From the NCBI GenBank assembly GCA_033032865.1, contig JAWHQI010000075.1, forward strand, positions 2,170,001 to 2,234,000: a DNA stretch of 64,000 nt, given 5' to 3'. The notes beneath the pieces are model-generated. The model searched no databases and had not been told where the DNA came from. It was given only the letters and a program-made list of their open reading frames with translations. This DNA is from Dactylorhiza incarnata (lineage: Eukaryota > Streptophyta > Magnoliopsida > Asparagales > Orchidaceae). This document shows, piece by piece, positions 28,554-40,452 of the stretch; the stretch's first letter is position 1, and the number at the start of each line of letters is the position of its first letter. Position numbers and translations under genes: made by a program.

Positions 28554-29974
28554 TGTTGGGTATTGTAGCAACAATTACCTTGATTTGAAGAAGTGTCCCT
28601 TTGAACTAAGTTGAATTGAGATTGTATTTGATGTTGTTTTCTAGTTATGTGTTTGCAGATTGTAAATGACTAAGTACAAACCAATGTCAGGTTTCAATGA
28701 GTCATAAAACACATGTATATGCAATGTAATTCTTCATTGTGTAAACCAAGGTGTTGATTCATGTGGAATCTCTCTATTGGGGTGTACTTTATATTCAAAC
28801 ACAAAGGAAGAGCCAAGAGAAGTTGCTGCTGCTGTTATGTTTTGGAAGAAAGAAATTTTTTATTAAGAATTTTCTTAAAGAAAAATTCGTCGAACTCAGT
28901 TCGACGAACGGAAAATTTTTTGTCGAACGTAGTTCATCGATCGAAGTTCGTCGAACTCAATTCGACGAACGGTATATATTTCGTCGTTCTCTAGTTTGCT
29001 GATAGTTGAATATGTTTCGTCGAATGCAGGAAGTCGTTCGTCGAACGCAGAGAAGTAGCAGTTCATCGAACGCAGCTTATGGGCAGATTCGTCGAACGCA
29101 TGATTAAGTTCGTCGATCTCTGCTCTGCTAAAGGTGAAGTAATTTCGTCGACCGTGTTCGTCGATCTCCGTTCGACGAAATGAAGAAAGTTCGTCGATCC
29201 CTGTTTTACTACAGCTGAAGTATTTCGTCAATCTCTGTTCATCGAACGCATAGATGTAGTTGTTCGTCGAACGCAGAACATTAGTCGTTCGTCGAGCGCA
29301 GAGTGATGGCCATTCGTCGAACACAGAGAGATGGTCGTTCGTCGAACGCAGAGAGATGGCGGTTCATTGAACGCAGAGAGATGGTCATTCGTCGAACGCA
29401 GAGCGTTGGCCGTTCGTCGAGCGTTGTTCTGTTCGATGAAATTTTAACAGACCACAGATTTTATTTGCGCTGTTTCGAAATTCAAATTGCTGTCAAATCA
29501 AATTAATGCTTCACGGAATTTCTTCCTTAAATCATGCAGACAGCCGTTGGAGAAGAATTATTTGCCTTAATTTCTTGCTGATAGTCGTTGGAAAATATTC
29601 TTCCTAAATTATTTCTTGGAGATAGCCGTAGGAAAATATTATTCCTAAATTATTTCTTGGAGATAGCCGTTGGAAATAATTCTTCCTTAATTATTTTCTT
29701 TAGCCGTTGGAAAGGAGGTATCTATATATTCCCTTTGTTTTATTCGTTCAAGGCTAATGAATGAATATAATCTGATTCGAAAATAAAGAGAAAAAGAACA
29801 CAAGAATTCTATCTGCGCCCCGTTCGTTCTCGCAAAGTCTTTTGCCGCCACCGACAAATTTGCTGGTGATTCTTCTTGAAGAAAAGAGAAATATAGATCT
29901 CTGATTTCTGATTCTCTAAAGCTGCTTTCAGATCTAGTTTTTCTCCAAAGTATTCAGATCAAGTTCTTTCAAGG

Positions 29975-29979
29975 CCAGA
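29975..29979. repeat. Left target-site duplication of P (CCAGA)
   Basis: CCAGA is repeated at 38952-38956, inside the 3' LTR of B. Confidence 0.93.
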
Positions 29980-32030
29980 TGTAACACCTCCACTGTAGTG
30001 ACCAAATAATATGGGTCCGGCCGAGACCCCACAACATATAACCGCCACAGCTTTGGTATTAAAAGATGATATTAACTACCCAACTCAAAACTCGGATAAC
30101 ACACAGCGGAAACAGACATAAAACACAGAGATTTTCCACACTACATAGGAGTCCAATTGGCCTTAAGGCCTTACAAAATAGCAGTCCAAATCACCAAACA
30201 TTCAACACGACAGGACATCCCAACAAAAAGGGGAAAATAGTAGTTTTACCTAAACTACCTCGGCATGCAAGCCGGTTACAACAAAATGTAATAATAGAAG
30301 TGCATGAAGACAAGGTAAACACTTCATGAGGCTTTAGGCCTTTTTGGCCGGCGCGCTGGGTCCAGCCTGCGATTCTTGCCCTGCAACCAAATCGCAAAGA
30401 GCGGTAAATGAGGGTCAGCTATGGCTGACCACAAACGGTGTAACAACATCCCTCCTCCCGGCCGTCCTAGCGGACCCCGAGGAACTACTTCACCCTGCAA
30501 GTCAGCACTTCGTATGCAAATGTACATAAAAGGAAACAGCATAAAAACAGGTATGAGTGTCACATACAGCATCCACGTTTCTATGTTGAGCAGATAATAA
30601 AAAGGGGCCTACCAATGCAAAATGAATGCGAACCCGGGATTCACCCAAGGCACCATAAAGCGTATGAATCTATCACATCATCATACATCATCATCATATC
30701 ACAAACACAGGGGTACTCGTCATTTCCCCGCAAGGGCATCGTAGCCCAAGGCCAAGATCTCTCGTTGAGACCCACCTCGCCTGGCTCGCCATGCCATCGG
30801 GCTTGTCTAACAGCTCCCATGCTCGGGCCGCCAACAACACACAAGACCGATACTAAGAATTCTGGCTAACAAAAACGTCCCAAGGCCCTGGACTTACTCT
30901 CGGGACAACGTCCACCGATTGCCTCGCCTGGCGACCGTCAACGGACTCATCCGTAGCACAGACATTCTTATCAGTCAACAATCGAAGGGACTAATCTTGC
31001 CGGGACACTCCACACGTGAATCTCAATCTTCACGGGATAGCCAGCCGACAACAAAGACCAATCGCGCCTTCGCACAACACTAGGCATCACAAGCCCCATA
31101 TTCCGCACATCATTTCTCCGCCCTAAACCCGACGTTCGTTATCACACGAAGCTACAAGGGCATCACAACGACGAGTTCGCCGTATTCAGATTTCTAACAA
31201 AACCCCTAAAATGCGCGTAAATTAACATCACCGAATCGGACCAACGGCCACAAATTCGGCTTCACCCACAATGCCTAATCCGCTAACGGAGCGGATATCT
31301 AGTGCAAAACATGTCGGGGACGGACTCAATCAACCTGATGGTTCCTTTTGAACCAAGGCGACCCGGACCCCTCTCACTCGACGGATCTGGTGCCAAAATG
31401 CAGAAATTAAAGGGATGCCATGCACGCATCCTAAAGACCGAGAGGAGAAATGTCGTTACCTTTTGAGATCTCCTCCTAGCCATGAGAAGCTTGCAAACAA
31501 ACGATGGAGAAGAAGCGCCTCGACGCCCTCTACGCGTTGCTGGTCTCGGATCGGCGAACGGAGCTACGAAGCTCCGGCAATGACGGATTCCCCTTCTCCT
31601 TCCTCCTTGCCTCCTCCTCCTTTCTCCAACCTAAGAGAGAAAGCCTTGGAAATTATGAGGGTTTAACTCCTCTACCAAGCCCTAAAACCCCCAAGCCATC
31701 CATCGCAGCCGTTGGATCAAAATAAACATTATTGGACGGTCGGATCATCTTCCCCGTCACTTTTCGCGGAGCAGAATAAATAGTGCGCACGAGCAGCGAC
31801 ACACGGTCAGTGATCGTGCGCGGCCATCATCCCCTGATCGTGCGCACTACACAATCAGCCGACCTTCAACCCTTGTGAATTAACGCACGATCAGGCGCAC
31901 GACCACTGGTCGTGCGCGAAGGAGGCCAGTGAGCGTGCGCGAAGAACCTGCTATGGAATTTTCAGCCTATTCCGAGCGCGACGCTACCACTCCGCCTACC
32001 TCGCTGGACTACGATTTTTGGGGTGTTACA
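29980..32030 (-). repeat. 3' LTR of P
   Basis: The minus strand starts TGTAACACCCC at 32030 and ends GGAGGTGTTACA at 29980. Near its U3 start (31780-31950) are several GATCGTGCGC/GCGCACGATC inverted motifs. Confidence 0.93.
31778..31950 (-). repeat. U3 array of GATCGTGCGC inverted motifs in P
   Basis: About eight copies of TCGTGCGC or GCGCACGA in both orientations within 175 bp, including GCGCACGACCACTGGTCGTGCGC with 9-bp arms around a short loop. The second LTR has the array at about 38700-38870. Confidence 0.75.
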
Positions 32031-32046
32031 ACTCCACCCCCCTTAA
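32031..32046 (-). other. Polypurine tract of P
   Basis: The minus strand reads TTAAGGGGGGTGGAGT, directly before the LTR start TGTAAC. Confidence 0.88.
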
Positions 32047-32074
32047 AAGAATTTCGTCCTCGAAATTTCAGAAT

Positions 32075-35000
32075 TTAAACAGGAAATTCATAAAGCATAC
32101 CTGGAGCAAAAAGTTCCGGAAAATCCTCCCGCATCGCTTGCTCACGCTCCCAAGAGAATTCATCTCGCCCGCAGTTGTCCCATCGCACCTTTACAAGTTT
32201 GACTTCCTTGTTGTGCAACTGCCGGACTTCCGAATCCTCCACGCCAACCGGACGAACCCTCGTCCCCAAATCCTCCATCACCGGCACCGTCGCCGCTTCG
32301 ACTACGACGCTCGGCTCCACCAGAGCTTTCCTCAACACAGAGACGTGGAAGACATCATGTAATCCACTCAGCTCTGTGGATAACGCCAAACGATAGGCTG
32401 CTTCGCCTATACGTTCCGTAACCTCAAACGGACCCATATACCGCGGACTCAACTTCTTGAGTCGCCGCACCCGCGAAACACCCTTGAACGGCTTGATCTT
32501 CAGGTAGAGCATGTCGCCCACTGCAAACTCCACATTTCTGTGGCGCGCATTGAAATACATCGCTTGTCGATCCTTAGCAACCTTCATGCGCTCCTGAACC
32601 GTCCGCACAATCTCGCAAGCATCTTCCACCACTTGCTTCCCCAACAGCTTGGTGTCTCCCACCTCCACCCAAGACATCGGCGTTCGACACTTCCTTCCAT
32701 ACAAAGCTTCATAGGGTGCCATTTTGATACTCGCCTGGAAGCTATTGTTATAGGCAAACTCCACCATGAAGAGGTGGTCTTCCCAACCTTTACCAAAGTC
32801 GAGAGCACACATTCTCAACATGTCCTCCATCGTACGGTTCGTTCGCTCTGTCTGACCATCGGTCTGCGGATGGAACGCGGTACAAAACTTGAGCTTTGTG
32901 CCTAAGCTCTTCTGTACTAGCCTCCAGTCCTTCGAAGTGAAACGCCCATCGCGATCACTAACGATGCTCTTCGGAATCCCGTGCAACCGCATGATGTTTT
33001 GAACATAGAGCTCCACGAGCTTCTCCACGCTATCGCCCTTCTGATTCGAAATGAAGTGAGCCACCTTGGTCAGGCGATCCACTAGCACCCAAATCGCATC
33101 ATTACCCTGCTGCGACCGAGGCAAACCATGTACAAAATCCATGGAGATGTCATCGAACTTCCATTCAGGAATAGGGAGAGGCTTCAAGAACCCACCCGGG
33201 CCTTTGGTACTCAGCCTTCACCAAGGCATAAGTCTGACATCGGCTCACGTACTCGGCTACATCCCGCTTCATCCCAGGCCACCAAAAAGATTTCTTCATA
33301 TCCGCGTACATCTTTGTACTTCCTGGATGAATGGAGTACTTCGTAAAGTGAGCTTCAAACATCAACTCCTCACGAAGCTTGCCAAAGCGCGGAATACAGA
33401 TCCTTCCGTCTCTCTTCAGAATCCCACCAACCATCTCCAAAGTCGTGCCTTCGCTTTGTTGAGCCTCCGACACCAACTGTTGGCACTCCTCGTCCGCACT
33501 GGTCGCCTCTCGGACTCGATCCGTTATATCACACTGCATTTCAATCCAGTTCAAACGAGCTACGCTAGACTCACCTCTAGCCACACAAGAAATGTCAAGA
33601 GACTCCAAGTCTCGAATCAAACGCTCGCTATGCGCCTCCATCCAATTACCTTGCCCGGAGTACTTCCTACTCAAGGCATCCGCCACCACGTTGGCTTTAC
33701 CCGGCGTATACTGAATCTCCACGTCGTAGTCCCCAAGGAATTCGACCCACCTACGCTGGCGCATATTCAAATCATTCTGGTCCAGGAGATACCTCAGGCT
33801 TTTGTGATCCGTGAAGATCTCCACCTTCGCACCATAAACATAGTGCCGCCACAATTTTAGCGCAAAGATTACCGCCGCCAACTCCAGATCATGGACGGGA
33901 TAATTCCTCTCATGAGTCTTTAACTGCCTTGACCCATACGCTATCACCTTGCCGTGCTGCACCAGCACGCAACCCAACCTGCAACCTGACGCGTCGCTAA
34001 AGATCTGAAATCCTTCCGTCCCACTAGGAAGACTAAGGATTGGAGCAGACATCAACCTTTCCTTCAAATTCTCAAATGCACGGGCACACTCCGGTGTCCA
34101 TACGAACCTTTGGTCCTTGCGAGTGAGAGTGGTGAGGGGCAATTCCATCCGCGAAAAGTTCTCCACGAACCTTCTGTAATAACCGGCTAGTCCAAGGAAG
34201 CTCTGGACTTCCGCCACGGTTCTCAATACAGGCCAATCTCTAATGGCTTCAATCTTCGCTGGATCTACTGCCACCCCATCTCCACTAATTACGTGACCCA
34301 AGAAAGCCCCTTCTCGATCCAAAACTCGCATTTTGAGAACTTAGCATAGAGCTGATTCTCCCTTAGAGTCTGCAATACCAGCCTCAAGTGAGACTCATGC
34401 TCTGCCTCTATTTTTTAGTACACCAAAATGTCATCAATAAACACCACCACGAATGAATCTAGAAACGGTCAAAAAACCCGGTTCATCAGATCCATGAAGA
34501 CGGATGGCGCATTCGTCAATCTGAACGGCATCACCGAAAACTCGTAATGGTCATACCGAGTCCCAAACGCTGTCTTAGCGATGTCCTCTTCTCGAATCTT
34601 CAACTGGTAGTACCCCGACTTCAAGTCTAACTTGGAGTACACCCCCGACCCTACTAACTGGTCGAATAAATCATCGATTCGTGGAATCGGATATTTATTC
34701 TTAACGGTCAATTTATTCAATTCACGGTAGTCGATACACAACCGCATACTTCCGTCTTTCTTCTTCACAAACAATACCGGCGCGCTCCACGGCGAAGAGC
34801 TGGGCCTAATGTACCCTTGCTCTAACAACTCCTGCAACTGATCCTTTAACTCGGCCAGTTCCTTCGGTGCCATCCTAAACGGAGGATGCGACACCGACCT
34901 CGCACCCGGTACCAACTCGATCGAAAAATCGATCTCACGCTGAGGAGGTGCACCCGGAAGCTCCTCGGGGAATACGTCCTCAAATTCTTCCACCACTGGA

Positions 35001-35494
35001 ACTTCTCCAATAGACAACTTTGTGGAGTGAGTCTACAACAAAGCTAAAAACGCCTCGCCTCCTTGGTTTACCGCACGCCTCATTTGCACGGCGGAAATCA
35101 GGGAGCAAGCAACTCCGCTTAGGCCTTCAAACTTGACCTCTGCTCTACCTTCACCTCTCAGGGTTACCACCTTCAACTAGCAGTCGATACTAGCTCGCTG
35201 CGCTGCAAGCCAGTCCATCCCTAAGATAACGTCGAATTCGGCTAGTGGAAGAATCGCTGCTACCAACACGAAATCATAATCGCCAATTTGCATCACAATG
35301 CGTCCCTTCCTCATCGCAGTCATGAAAGACCCATTCGGCATACGCACACTCAGGTCTACTTCGTCCTCTACGGGCTCAGCACCAATCTTTCGGATAAAAC
35401 TTTCCGCAAGAAAAGAGTGTGACGCCCCCGTGTCGAACAACACTCGAGAGGGGTAGCCCGAAACTAGCACGAAACCTAACCACGCACAAAACAA
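32075..35494 (-). pseudogene. pol: pol of P: protease, RT, RNase H, integrase, chromodomain-like tail
   Basis: The protease (35494-35177) keeps FDTGASHSF and DVILGMDWL. RT runs from 35017 with CIDYRELNK and a FIDD catalytic box beyond a stop at 34469-34471; a second stop follows shortly after. A shift near 34310 leads into 34331-33165, with RNase H ([31 protein letters not shown]) and the integrase zinc finger, in which [15 protein letters not shown] has Tyr for the second Cys. A one-base insertion near 33180 separates the integrase core and tail (33187-32075), with DFVHGLP, SDRDGRF and GQTERTNR. The end (VKVRWDNCGRDEFSWEREQ) looks like a chromodomain, as in Tekay-type chromoviruses, where it is thought to guide integration into heterochromatin. 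Confidence 0.93.
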
Positions 35495-35516
35495 ACATAA
35501 AAGGCCGCAACCTACA

Positions 35517-36716
35517 TTATAGTAACAAACGAAAACTTAAACTTTTTGTACCTATCACCACGTCGGGTTGACGTATCGCTTCCTGCTGCCCAAGATTATA
35601 CGCTCTCGGCTGCACTGGAGGGAACCGCGAAGCACTTGACTCCGTTGCCTTCCCCTTCTCTGCAACACTAGGACCGGAACGCACCGATTGTTCCTGCCTC
35701 GGCTCCTGCTCAGCTCCGCCCTCGGTACAAAACCGACTTATGTGACCCACCTTGCCGCACCTGTAACAAGTAAACGGACCTTTGGAGCGGAAATCTCCCG
35801 AAGGTGCACCACTTCTCTCCCCAGGCCTACTAGGACGGGGCTTATTCTTCCATCGGCTGCCCTCAGACTTCCACTGAGACTGGGACTGAGAAGGCTTTCC
35901 TTCTCCCTGCTTTGCCGCAACACCCTTTCGTCGTTGGGTTCGCTCCAAGTCGCTCTCCAGTGTGCGAGCGGCTTCGACCAATTCATTGAATCCTGCATTC
36001 TTCAAGGCTATGAGTGGTTGCCTTAAATTTTCTCTCAACCCTTGATAGAAGAGATTATCCCTCTCTTCATCATCTGCCATGGTCGTTCCCGCATAACGAC
36101 CCAAATGAGTGAACTCTTGCAGATAATCATCCACTGTCTTCTCCCGCTGCACCAAATGCAGAAACTGTCGCTGCAGTGCTAACCTTGTCGAAGCCGGAAT
36201 ATAACGCTTTAGGAAAGCGTTCCCGAACTCCTCCATGGACGGAACACGCCCAACAAAATAGCGACCGTTATGGTTCACCCACCACAACTTCGCATCGCCC
36301 TCTAACATGAAACTCGCAAAGTGAGACTGCCTCTCAGCTGGGGTCTCAGGTGCCTTCAAGAGCTCCTGGATCCTCGAAAGCCAATCCTCGGCATCCGTTG
36401 GAGTGCCCACTCCCTTGAATGTCGGAGGGTGGAAACTCAAGAAGTATTTCATGAATTGATCACCCATCGGAATAGCTCTCTCCGCTATTGGCTCTGCTTG
36501 CCTCACTTCAACATCCGGTGTAGTCGGCGTAGCCGCCGGAGTAACAGGAGTCGCAACTTGCACCACCGCTGTCGGAACCCGTGGCATCGCTTCAGCTTGG
36601 GCCGCTACCATTGCTTCCGCTAGCATGCGACAGAAATCAGCCGGGGACATGCCCACATTCATGAGGACCGGAGTAGTAGCACTGCTTCCCGAAGGCTCCT
36701 CTTGCCTTCGTGACAT
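35517..36716 (-). CDS. gag: gag of P, 399 aa
   Basis: Open frame from the ATG at 36716, about 180 bp after the LTR. It has a Retrotrans_gag capsid region (about residues 95-260; FMLEGDAKLWWVNHNGRYF, FLKRYIPASTRLALQRQF, TVDDYLQEFTHLGRYA) and a complete CCHC zinc knuckle CYRCGKVGHISRFC at about residue 317. The C-terminal residues after DVVIG probably result from a frameshift before the protease, since the usual fused gag-pol frame is lost here. Confidence 0.85.
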   Translation of the reverse strand: MSRRQEEPSGSSATTPVLMNVGMSPADFCRMLAEAMVAAQAEAMPRVPTAVVQVATPVTPAATPTTPDVEVRQAEPIAERAIPMGDQFMKYFLSFHPPTFKGVGTPTDAEDWLSRIQELLKAPETPAERQSHFASFMLEGDAKLWWVNHNGRYFVGRVPSMEEFGNAFLKRYIPASTRLALQRQFLHLVQREKTVDDYLQEFTHLGRYAGTTMADDEERDNLFYQGLRENLRQPLIALKNAGFNELVEAARTLESDLERTQRRKGVAAKQGEGKPSQSQSQWKSEGSRWKNKPRPSRPGERSGAPSGDFRSKGPFTCYRCGKVGHISRFCTEGGAEQEPRQEQSVRSGPSVAEKGKATESSASRFPPVQPRAYNLGQQEAIRQPDVVIGTKSLSFRLLL

Positions 36717-36882
36717 CCCCGCATCGTCGCCAACATTCTAGCATAAGCAAGGAAAAAGACTTATCAAGCTCTATTCGCAAGACTCGAACATAGGGATACT
36801 CAAGATCCCGCGCAATACTCCTATGTGGACAATCTCTAACGCGATCCAAATACACTAGACCTCGCAAGAATACGCAAACCTA

Positions 36883-36894
36883 GCTCTGATACCA
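36883..36894 (-). other. Primer-binding site of P (iMet)
   Basis: The minus strand reads TGGTATCAGAGC, an exact plant initiator-Met site, three bases after the LTR end. Confidence 0.93.
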
Positions 36895-36897
36895 AAT

Positions 36898-38951
36898 TGT
36901 AACACCTCCCCTGTAGTGACCATATAATATGGGTCCGGCCGGGACCCCACAACATATAACCGCCACAGCTTTGGTTTTAAAAGATGATATTAACTACCCA
37001 ACTCAAAACTCGGATAACACACAGCGGAAACAGACATAAAACACAGAGATTGTCCACACTACATAGGAGTCCAATTGGCCTTAAGGCCTTACAAAATAGC
37101 AGTCCAAATCACCAAACATTCAACACGACAGGACATCCCAACAAAAAGGGGAAAATAGTAGTTTTACCTAAACTACCTCGGCGTGCAAGCCGGTTACATC
37201 AAAATCTAATAATAGAAGTGCATGAAGACAAGGTAAACACTTCATGAGGCTTTAGGCCTTTTTGGCCGGCGCGCTGGGTCCAGCCTGCGATTCTTGCCCT
37301 GCAACCAAATCACAAAGAGCGGTAAACGAGGGTCAGCTATGGCTGACCACAAACGGTGTAACAACATCCCTCCTCCCGGCCGTCCTAGCGGACCCCGGGG
37401 AACTACTTCACCCTGCAAGTCAGCACTTCATATGCAAATGTACATAAAAGGAAACAGCATAAAAACAGGTATGGGTGTCACATACAGCATCCACGTTTCT
37501 ATGTTGAGCAGATAATAAAAAGGGGCCTACCAATGCAAAATGAATGCAAACCCGGGTTTCACCCAAGGCACCCTAAAGCGTATGAATCTATCACATCATC
37601 ATACATCATCATCATATCACAAACACAGGGGTACTCGTCATTTCCCCGCAAGGGCATCGTAGCCCAAGGACAAAAGCTCTCGCTGAGACCCACCTCGCCT
37701 GGCTCGCCATGCCATCAGGCTTGTCTAACAGCTCACACGCCCGGGCCTCCAATAACACACAAGACCGATACTAAGAATTCTGGCTAACAAAAATGTCCCA
37801 AGGCCCTGGACTTACTCTCGGGACAACGTCCACCGATTGCCTCGCCTGGCGACCGTCAACAACTCATCCGTAGCACAGACATTCTCGTCAGTCAACAATC
37901 GAAGGGACTAATCTTGCCGGGACACTCTCCACACGTGAATCTCAGTCTTCACGGGATAGCCAGCCGACCACAAAGACCAATCGCGCCTTCGCACAACACT
38001 AGGCATCACAAGCCCCATATTCCGCACATTATTTCTCCGCCCTAAACCCGACGTTCGTTACCACACGAAGCTACAAGGGCATCACAACGACGAGTTCGCC
38101 GTATTCGGATTTCTAACAAAACCCCTAAAATGCGCGTAAATCAACATCACCGAATCGGACCAATGGCCACAAATCCGGCTTCACCCACAATGCCTAATCC
38201 GCTAACGGAGCGGATCTCTAGTGCAAAACATGTCGGGGACGGACTAAATCAACCCGATGGTTCCTTTTGAATCAAGGCGACCCGGACCCCTCTCACTCGA
38301 GGGATCCGGTGCCAAAATGCAGAAATTAAAGGGATGCCATGCACGCATCCTAAAGACTGGGAGGAGAAATGTCGTTACCTTTTGAGATCTCCTCCTAGCC
38401 ATGAGAAGCTTGCAAACAAACAGTGGAGAAGAAGCGCCTCGACGCCCTCTACGCGTTGCCGGTCTCGGATCGGCGAACGGAGCTCCGAAGCTCTGGCAAT
38501 GGCGGATTCCCCTTCTCCTTCCTCCTTGCCTCCTCCTCCTTTCTCCAACCTAAGAGAGAGAAAGCCTTGGAAATTATGAGGGTTTAACTCCTGTACCAAG
38601 CCCTAAAACCCCCCAGCCATCCATCGCAGCCGTTGGATCAAATCCCAACATTATTGGACGGCCAGATCATCTTCCCCGTCACTTTCGCAGAGCAGAATAA
38701 ACAGTGCGCACGAGCAGCGGCGCACGGTCAGTGATCGTGCGCGGCCAACATCCCCTGATCGTGCGCACTACACAATCAGCCGACCTTCAACCCTTGTGAA
38801 TTAACGCACGATCAGGTGCACGACCATTGGTCGTGCGCAAAGGAGGCCAGTGAGCATGCGCGAAGAACCTGCTATGGAATTTTCAGCCTATTCCGAGCGC
38901 GACGCTACCACTCCGCCAACCTCGCTGGACTACGATTTTTGGGGTGTTACA
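36898..38951 (-). repeat. 5' LTR of P
   Basis: Same ends as the 3' LTR and near the same length. Scattered substitutions distinguish them. Confidence 0.93.
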
Positions 38952-38956
38952 CCAGA
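38952..38956. repeat. Right target-site duplication of P (CCAGA)
   Basis: Matches 29975-29979. The B LTR sequence resumes with TTTCTTCTTCC as in its 5' LTR. Confidence 0.93.
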
Positions 38957-39498
38957 TTTCTTCTTCCTCCGTCAAGATCCAGGTTTCTATTTTATACTAG
39001 GAAGAAGAAGATTTATCTCTTTCAGATCTGAATAAGTCAAGTCTCCAGAAGATTTTAAGAAGATTTTTTATATCTCCAAGATCTGAAGAAAAACTTCATC
39101 TGAAGTTTTATTGTGTTTTTTATAACCCCCCCCCCCCCCCCTTCTTTTTGTAAGAGGTTTGCCTCCGAGTTTCTGTTGTAGATCCTTGTTGAAGGATCGA
39201 GTTTTTGTAGGAGTGGTTTGCTCCCAGTTTCTTTGTAGGAGTGGTGACTCCGAGCTTTTGTAGGATTGTTGATAATCCGAGTTAGTGAAGTAGCCTAGTC
39301 TAGCCGGTCGTGCTAGATAGGTGAGGTGCAGAGTGGACTACCCAAGATCGGGGAACCACTATAATTCCTTGTGTTGTGCTGTGCTCTGGTTTTCCGTGTG
39401 CTTTTATTTCTACATTTTTTATTCCGCAAAAAGCCATAGAATCCACCTATTCACCCCCCTCTAGGTGATTTAGGCCGCAACTAAATACTTTCAACATT

Positions 39499-39553
39499 GT
39501 TCAGATAGGAGAAGATGGTTCCCTCATGGGAAGATTTTGTGACACAGACATAC
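39499..39553 (+). pseudogene. ORF3 of A, third fragment (between B and G1)
   Basis: 55 bp reading VQIGEDGSLMGRFCDTDI in the ORF3 frame, corresponding to the KPEDESITGTFSG region of M. It is cut by G1; CATAC at its end is duplicated at 60972-60976. Confidence 0.7.
39549..39553. repeat. Left target-site duplication of G1 (CATAC)
   Basis: CATAC recurs at 60972-60976 after the last LTR. Confidence 0.95.
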
Positions 39554-39726
39554 TGATAAAGTAGTTTTTATATAAGTTTTTAATAGAAAATTTTGTAATT
39601 ATTTAATTTGAATTTTCCCTTTTATGTCAATTTTAGGTTATAAGTAGTTCTTTTTGTAATTTTGATTCTAACTTAGCCTAATTTTAATATTTGCAGATTT
39701 CTGGGACAAATTGGGAAAAATCACAT

Positions 39727-40183
39727 GTCACGCCCTCGGTCACGCCCGTGACCAAGGGCGTGTAACCTGAAGATCAGTCCAGAGTCGCAGCCGTGCTGTT
39801 GAGCTAGTCCACACCCAGTCACGCCCCAGGTCACGCCCGTGACCCAAAGTCACGCCCGTGACCGGGGGCGTGTAATTTTAGCATCTGCCACGTGGAGCCG
39901 CCGTCGAGACGAGAAGCTGCCGTTGAGAAGTCAACTTGAGTCACGCCCGTGACCCAAAGTCACGCCCGTGACCTTCCCGCGTGATCCAAGCACGCCGCCG
40001 CGGCGTCTGGCTAGCCCATGCCGCATTAAATGAAGCCTTCCTGAGTCACGCCCGTGACCCAATTGTCACGCCCGTGACATGTGCGATTTTCTCCCGCCGT
40101 CACGCCAAGCCCACGCCGCGACCGGATCCGATGCTGCAGAGATTACACGCCCTAGGTCACGCCCGTGACCGAGGGCGTGTAAC
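39727..40183 (+). repeat. U3 array of GTCACGCCCGTGAC in G1 LTR1
   Basis: Eight exact copies of the inverted repeat GTCACG-CC-CGTGAC, most within GGTCACGCCCGTGACC, plus GGGCGTGTAA half-sites, all upstream of the TATA box. The array recurs in LTR2 (45314-45770), LTR3 (54279-54735, one copy mutated C to T) and LTR4 (59394-59850). Confidence 0.93.
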
Positions 40184-40197
40184 ATGAAATTTTTGCC

Positions 40198-40204
40198 TAT
40201 AAAT
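40198..40204 (+). promoter_or_regulatory. TATA box of G1 5' LTR
   Basis: TATAAAT within TTTTGCCTATAAATTCAGAGG, 15 bp after the motif array. Equivalent boxes are at 45785-45791, 54750-54756 and 59865-59871. Confidence 0.8.
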
Positions 40205-40446
40205 TCAGAGGCTCTCCTTGAGTTCAGGGTTCAGAATTTTGGAGTGGGGAAGGTGCTGCTGGAGCCAATCTTGAGTAGTTTTCCTTTTTCATGTTCATGT
40301 TCATGTCTCTTTATTTTCATGCTCTCTTCCTTTTCTAATGCAATGTATTAGCTTTCCTTTAGTGCAATAGTCTAGTTTAAGCTTGTAATCTTGTTTTTCC
40401 TAGCTTGCAATTTCCTTTCTTAAGTCTTGTAATAGTTTTTCATTTA

Positions 40447-40452
40447 AATAAA
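40447..40452 (+). terminator. Polyadenylation signal in G1 LTR
   Basis: AATAAA about 250 nt downstream of the TATA box, so R would be roughly 220 nt. It functions in the 3' LTR copy. Confidence 0.5.

Larger units (their letters stand above)
29980..38951 (-). mobile_element. Element P: Tekay-like chromovirus (Ty3/gypsy), minus strand
   Basis: Perfect TSD, two LTRs of 2051 and 2054 bp beginning TGTAACACC and ending GGTGTTACA, an iMet PBS and a PPT. The internal order is gag, protease, RT, RNase H, integrase and chromodomain-like tail. Gag is intact, but pol has several stops and shifts. Confidence 0.95.
23735..39493 (+). mobile_element. Element B: SIRE-like copia element with gag only, carrying P
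   Basis: Two LTRs begin TGTTGGGTATTGTAG and end ACTTTCA, with an iMet PBS and a PPT. The internal part (25735-28553) has a decayed gag and only about 13 recognisable codons of pol; there is no integrase, RT or ORF3. P interrupts its 3' LTR. Flanks AGAGT (23730-23734) and ACATT (39494-39498) match at three of five positions, a decayed TSD, and the ORF3 of A stays in frame if these are counted as one. Confidence 0.88.
28554..39493 (+). repeat. 3' LTR of B, split by P
   Basis: The left part is 28554-29979 and the right part 38957-39493; P and one TSD copy account for the rest. It carries the same parts as the 5' LTR: CGTCGA array 28887-29440, MSA-type repeats 29541-29711 (two exact), TATA box 29723-29730, C run 39126-39141, hairpins 39146-39275 and SIRE block near 39349. 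Confidence 0.9.

Noticed and set aside
33066..33860. 264-codon plus-strand frame
   Set aside because: Antisense shadow of the P RNase H/integrase region.
39981..40187. 68-codon open frame repeated identically in all four G LTRs
   Set aside because: It overlaps the GTCACGCCCGTGAC array; its conservation follows from near-identical LTRs, and it precedes the TATA box.
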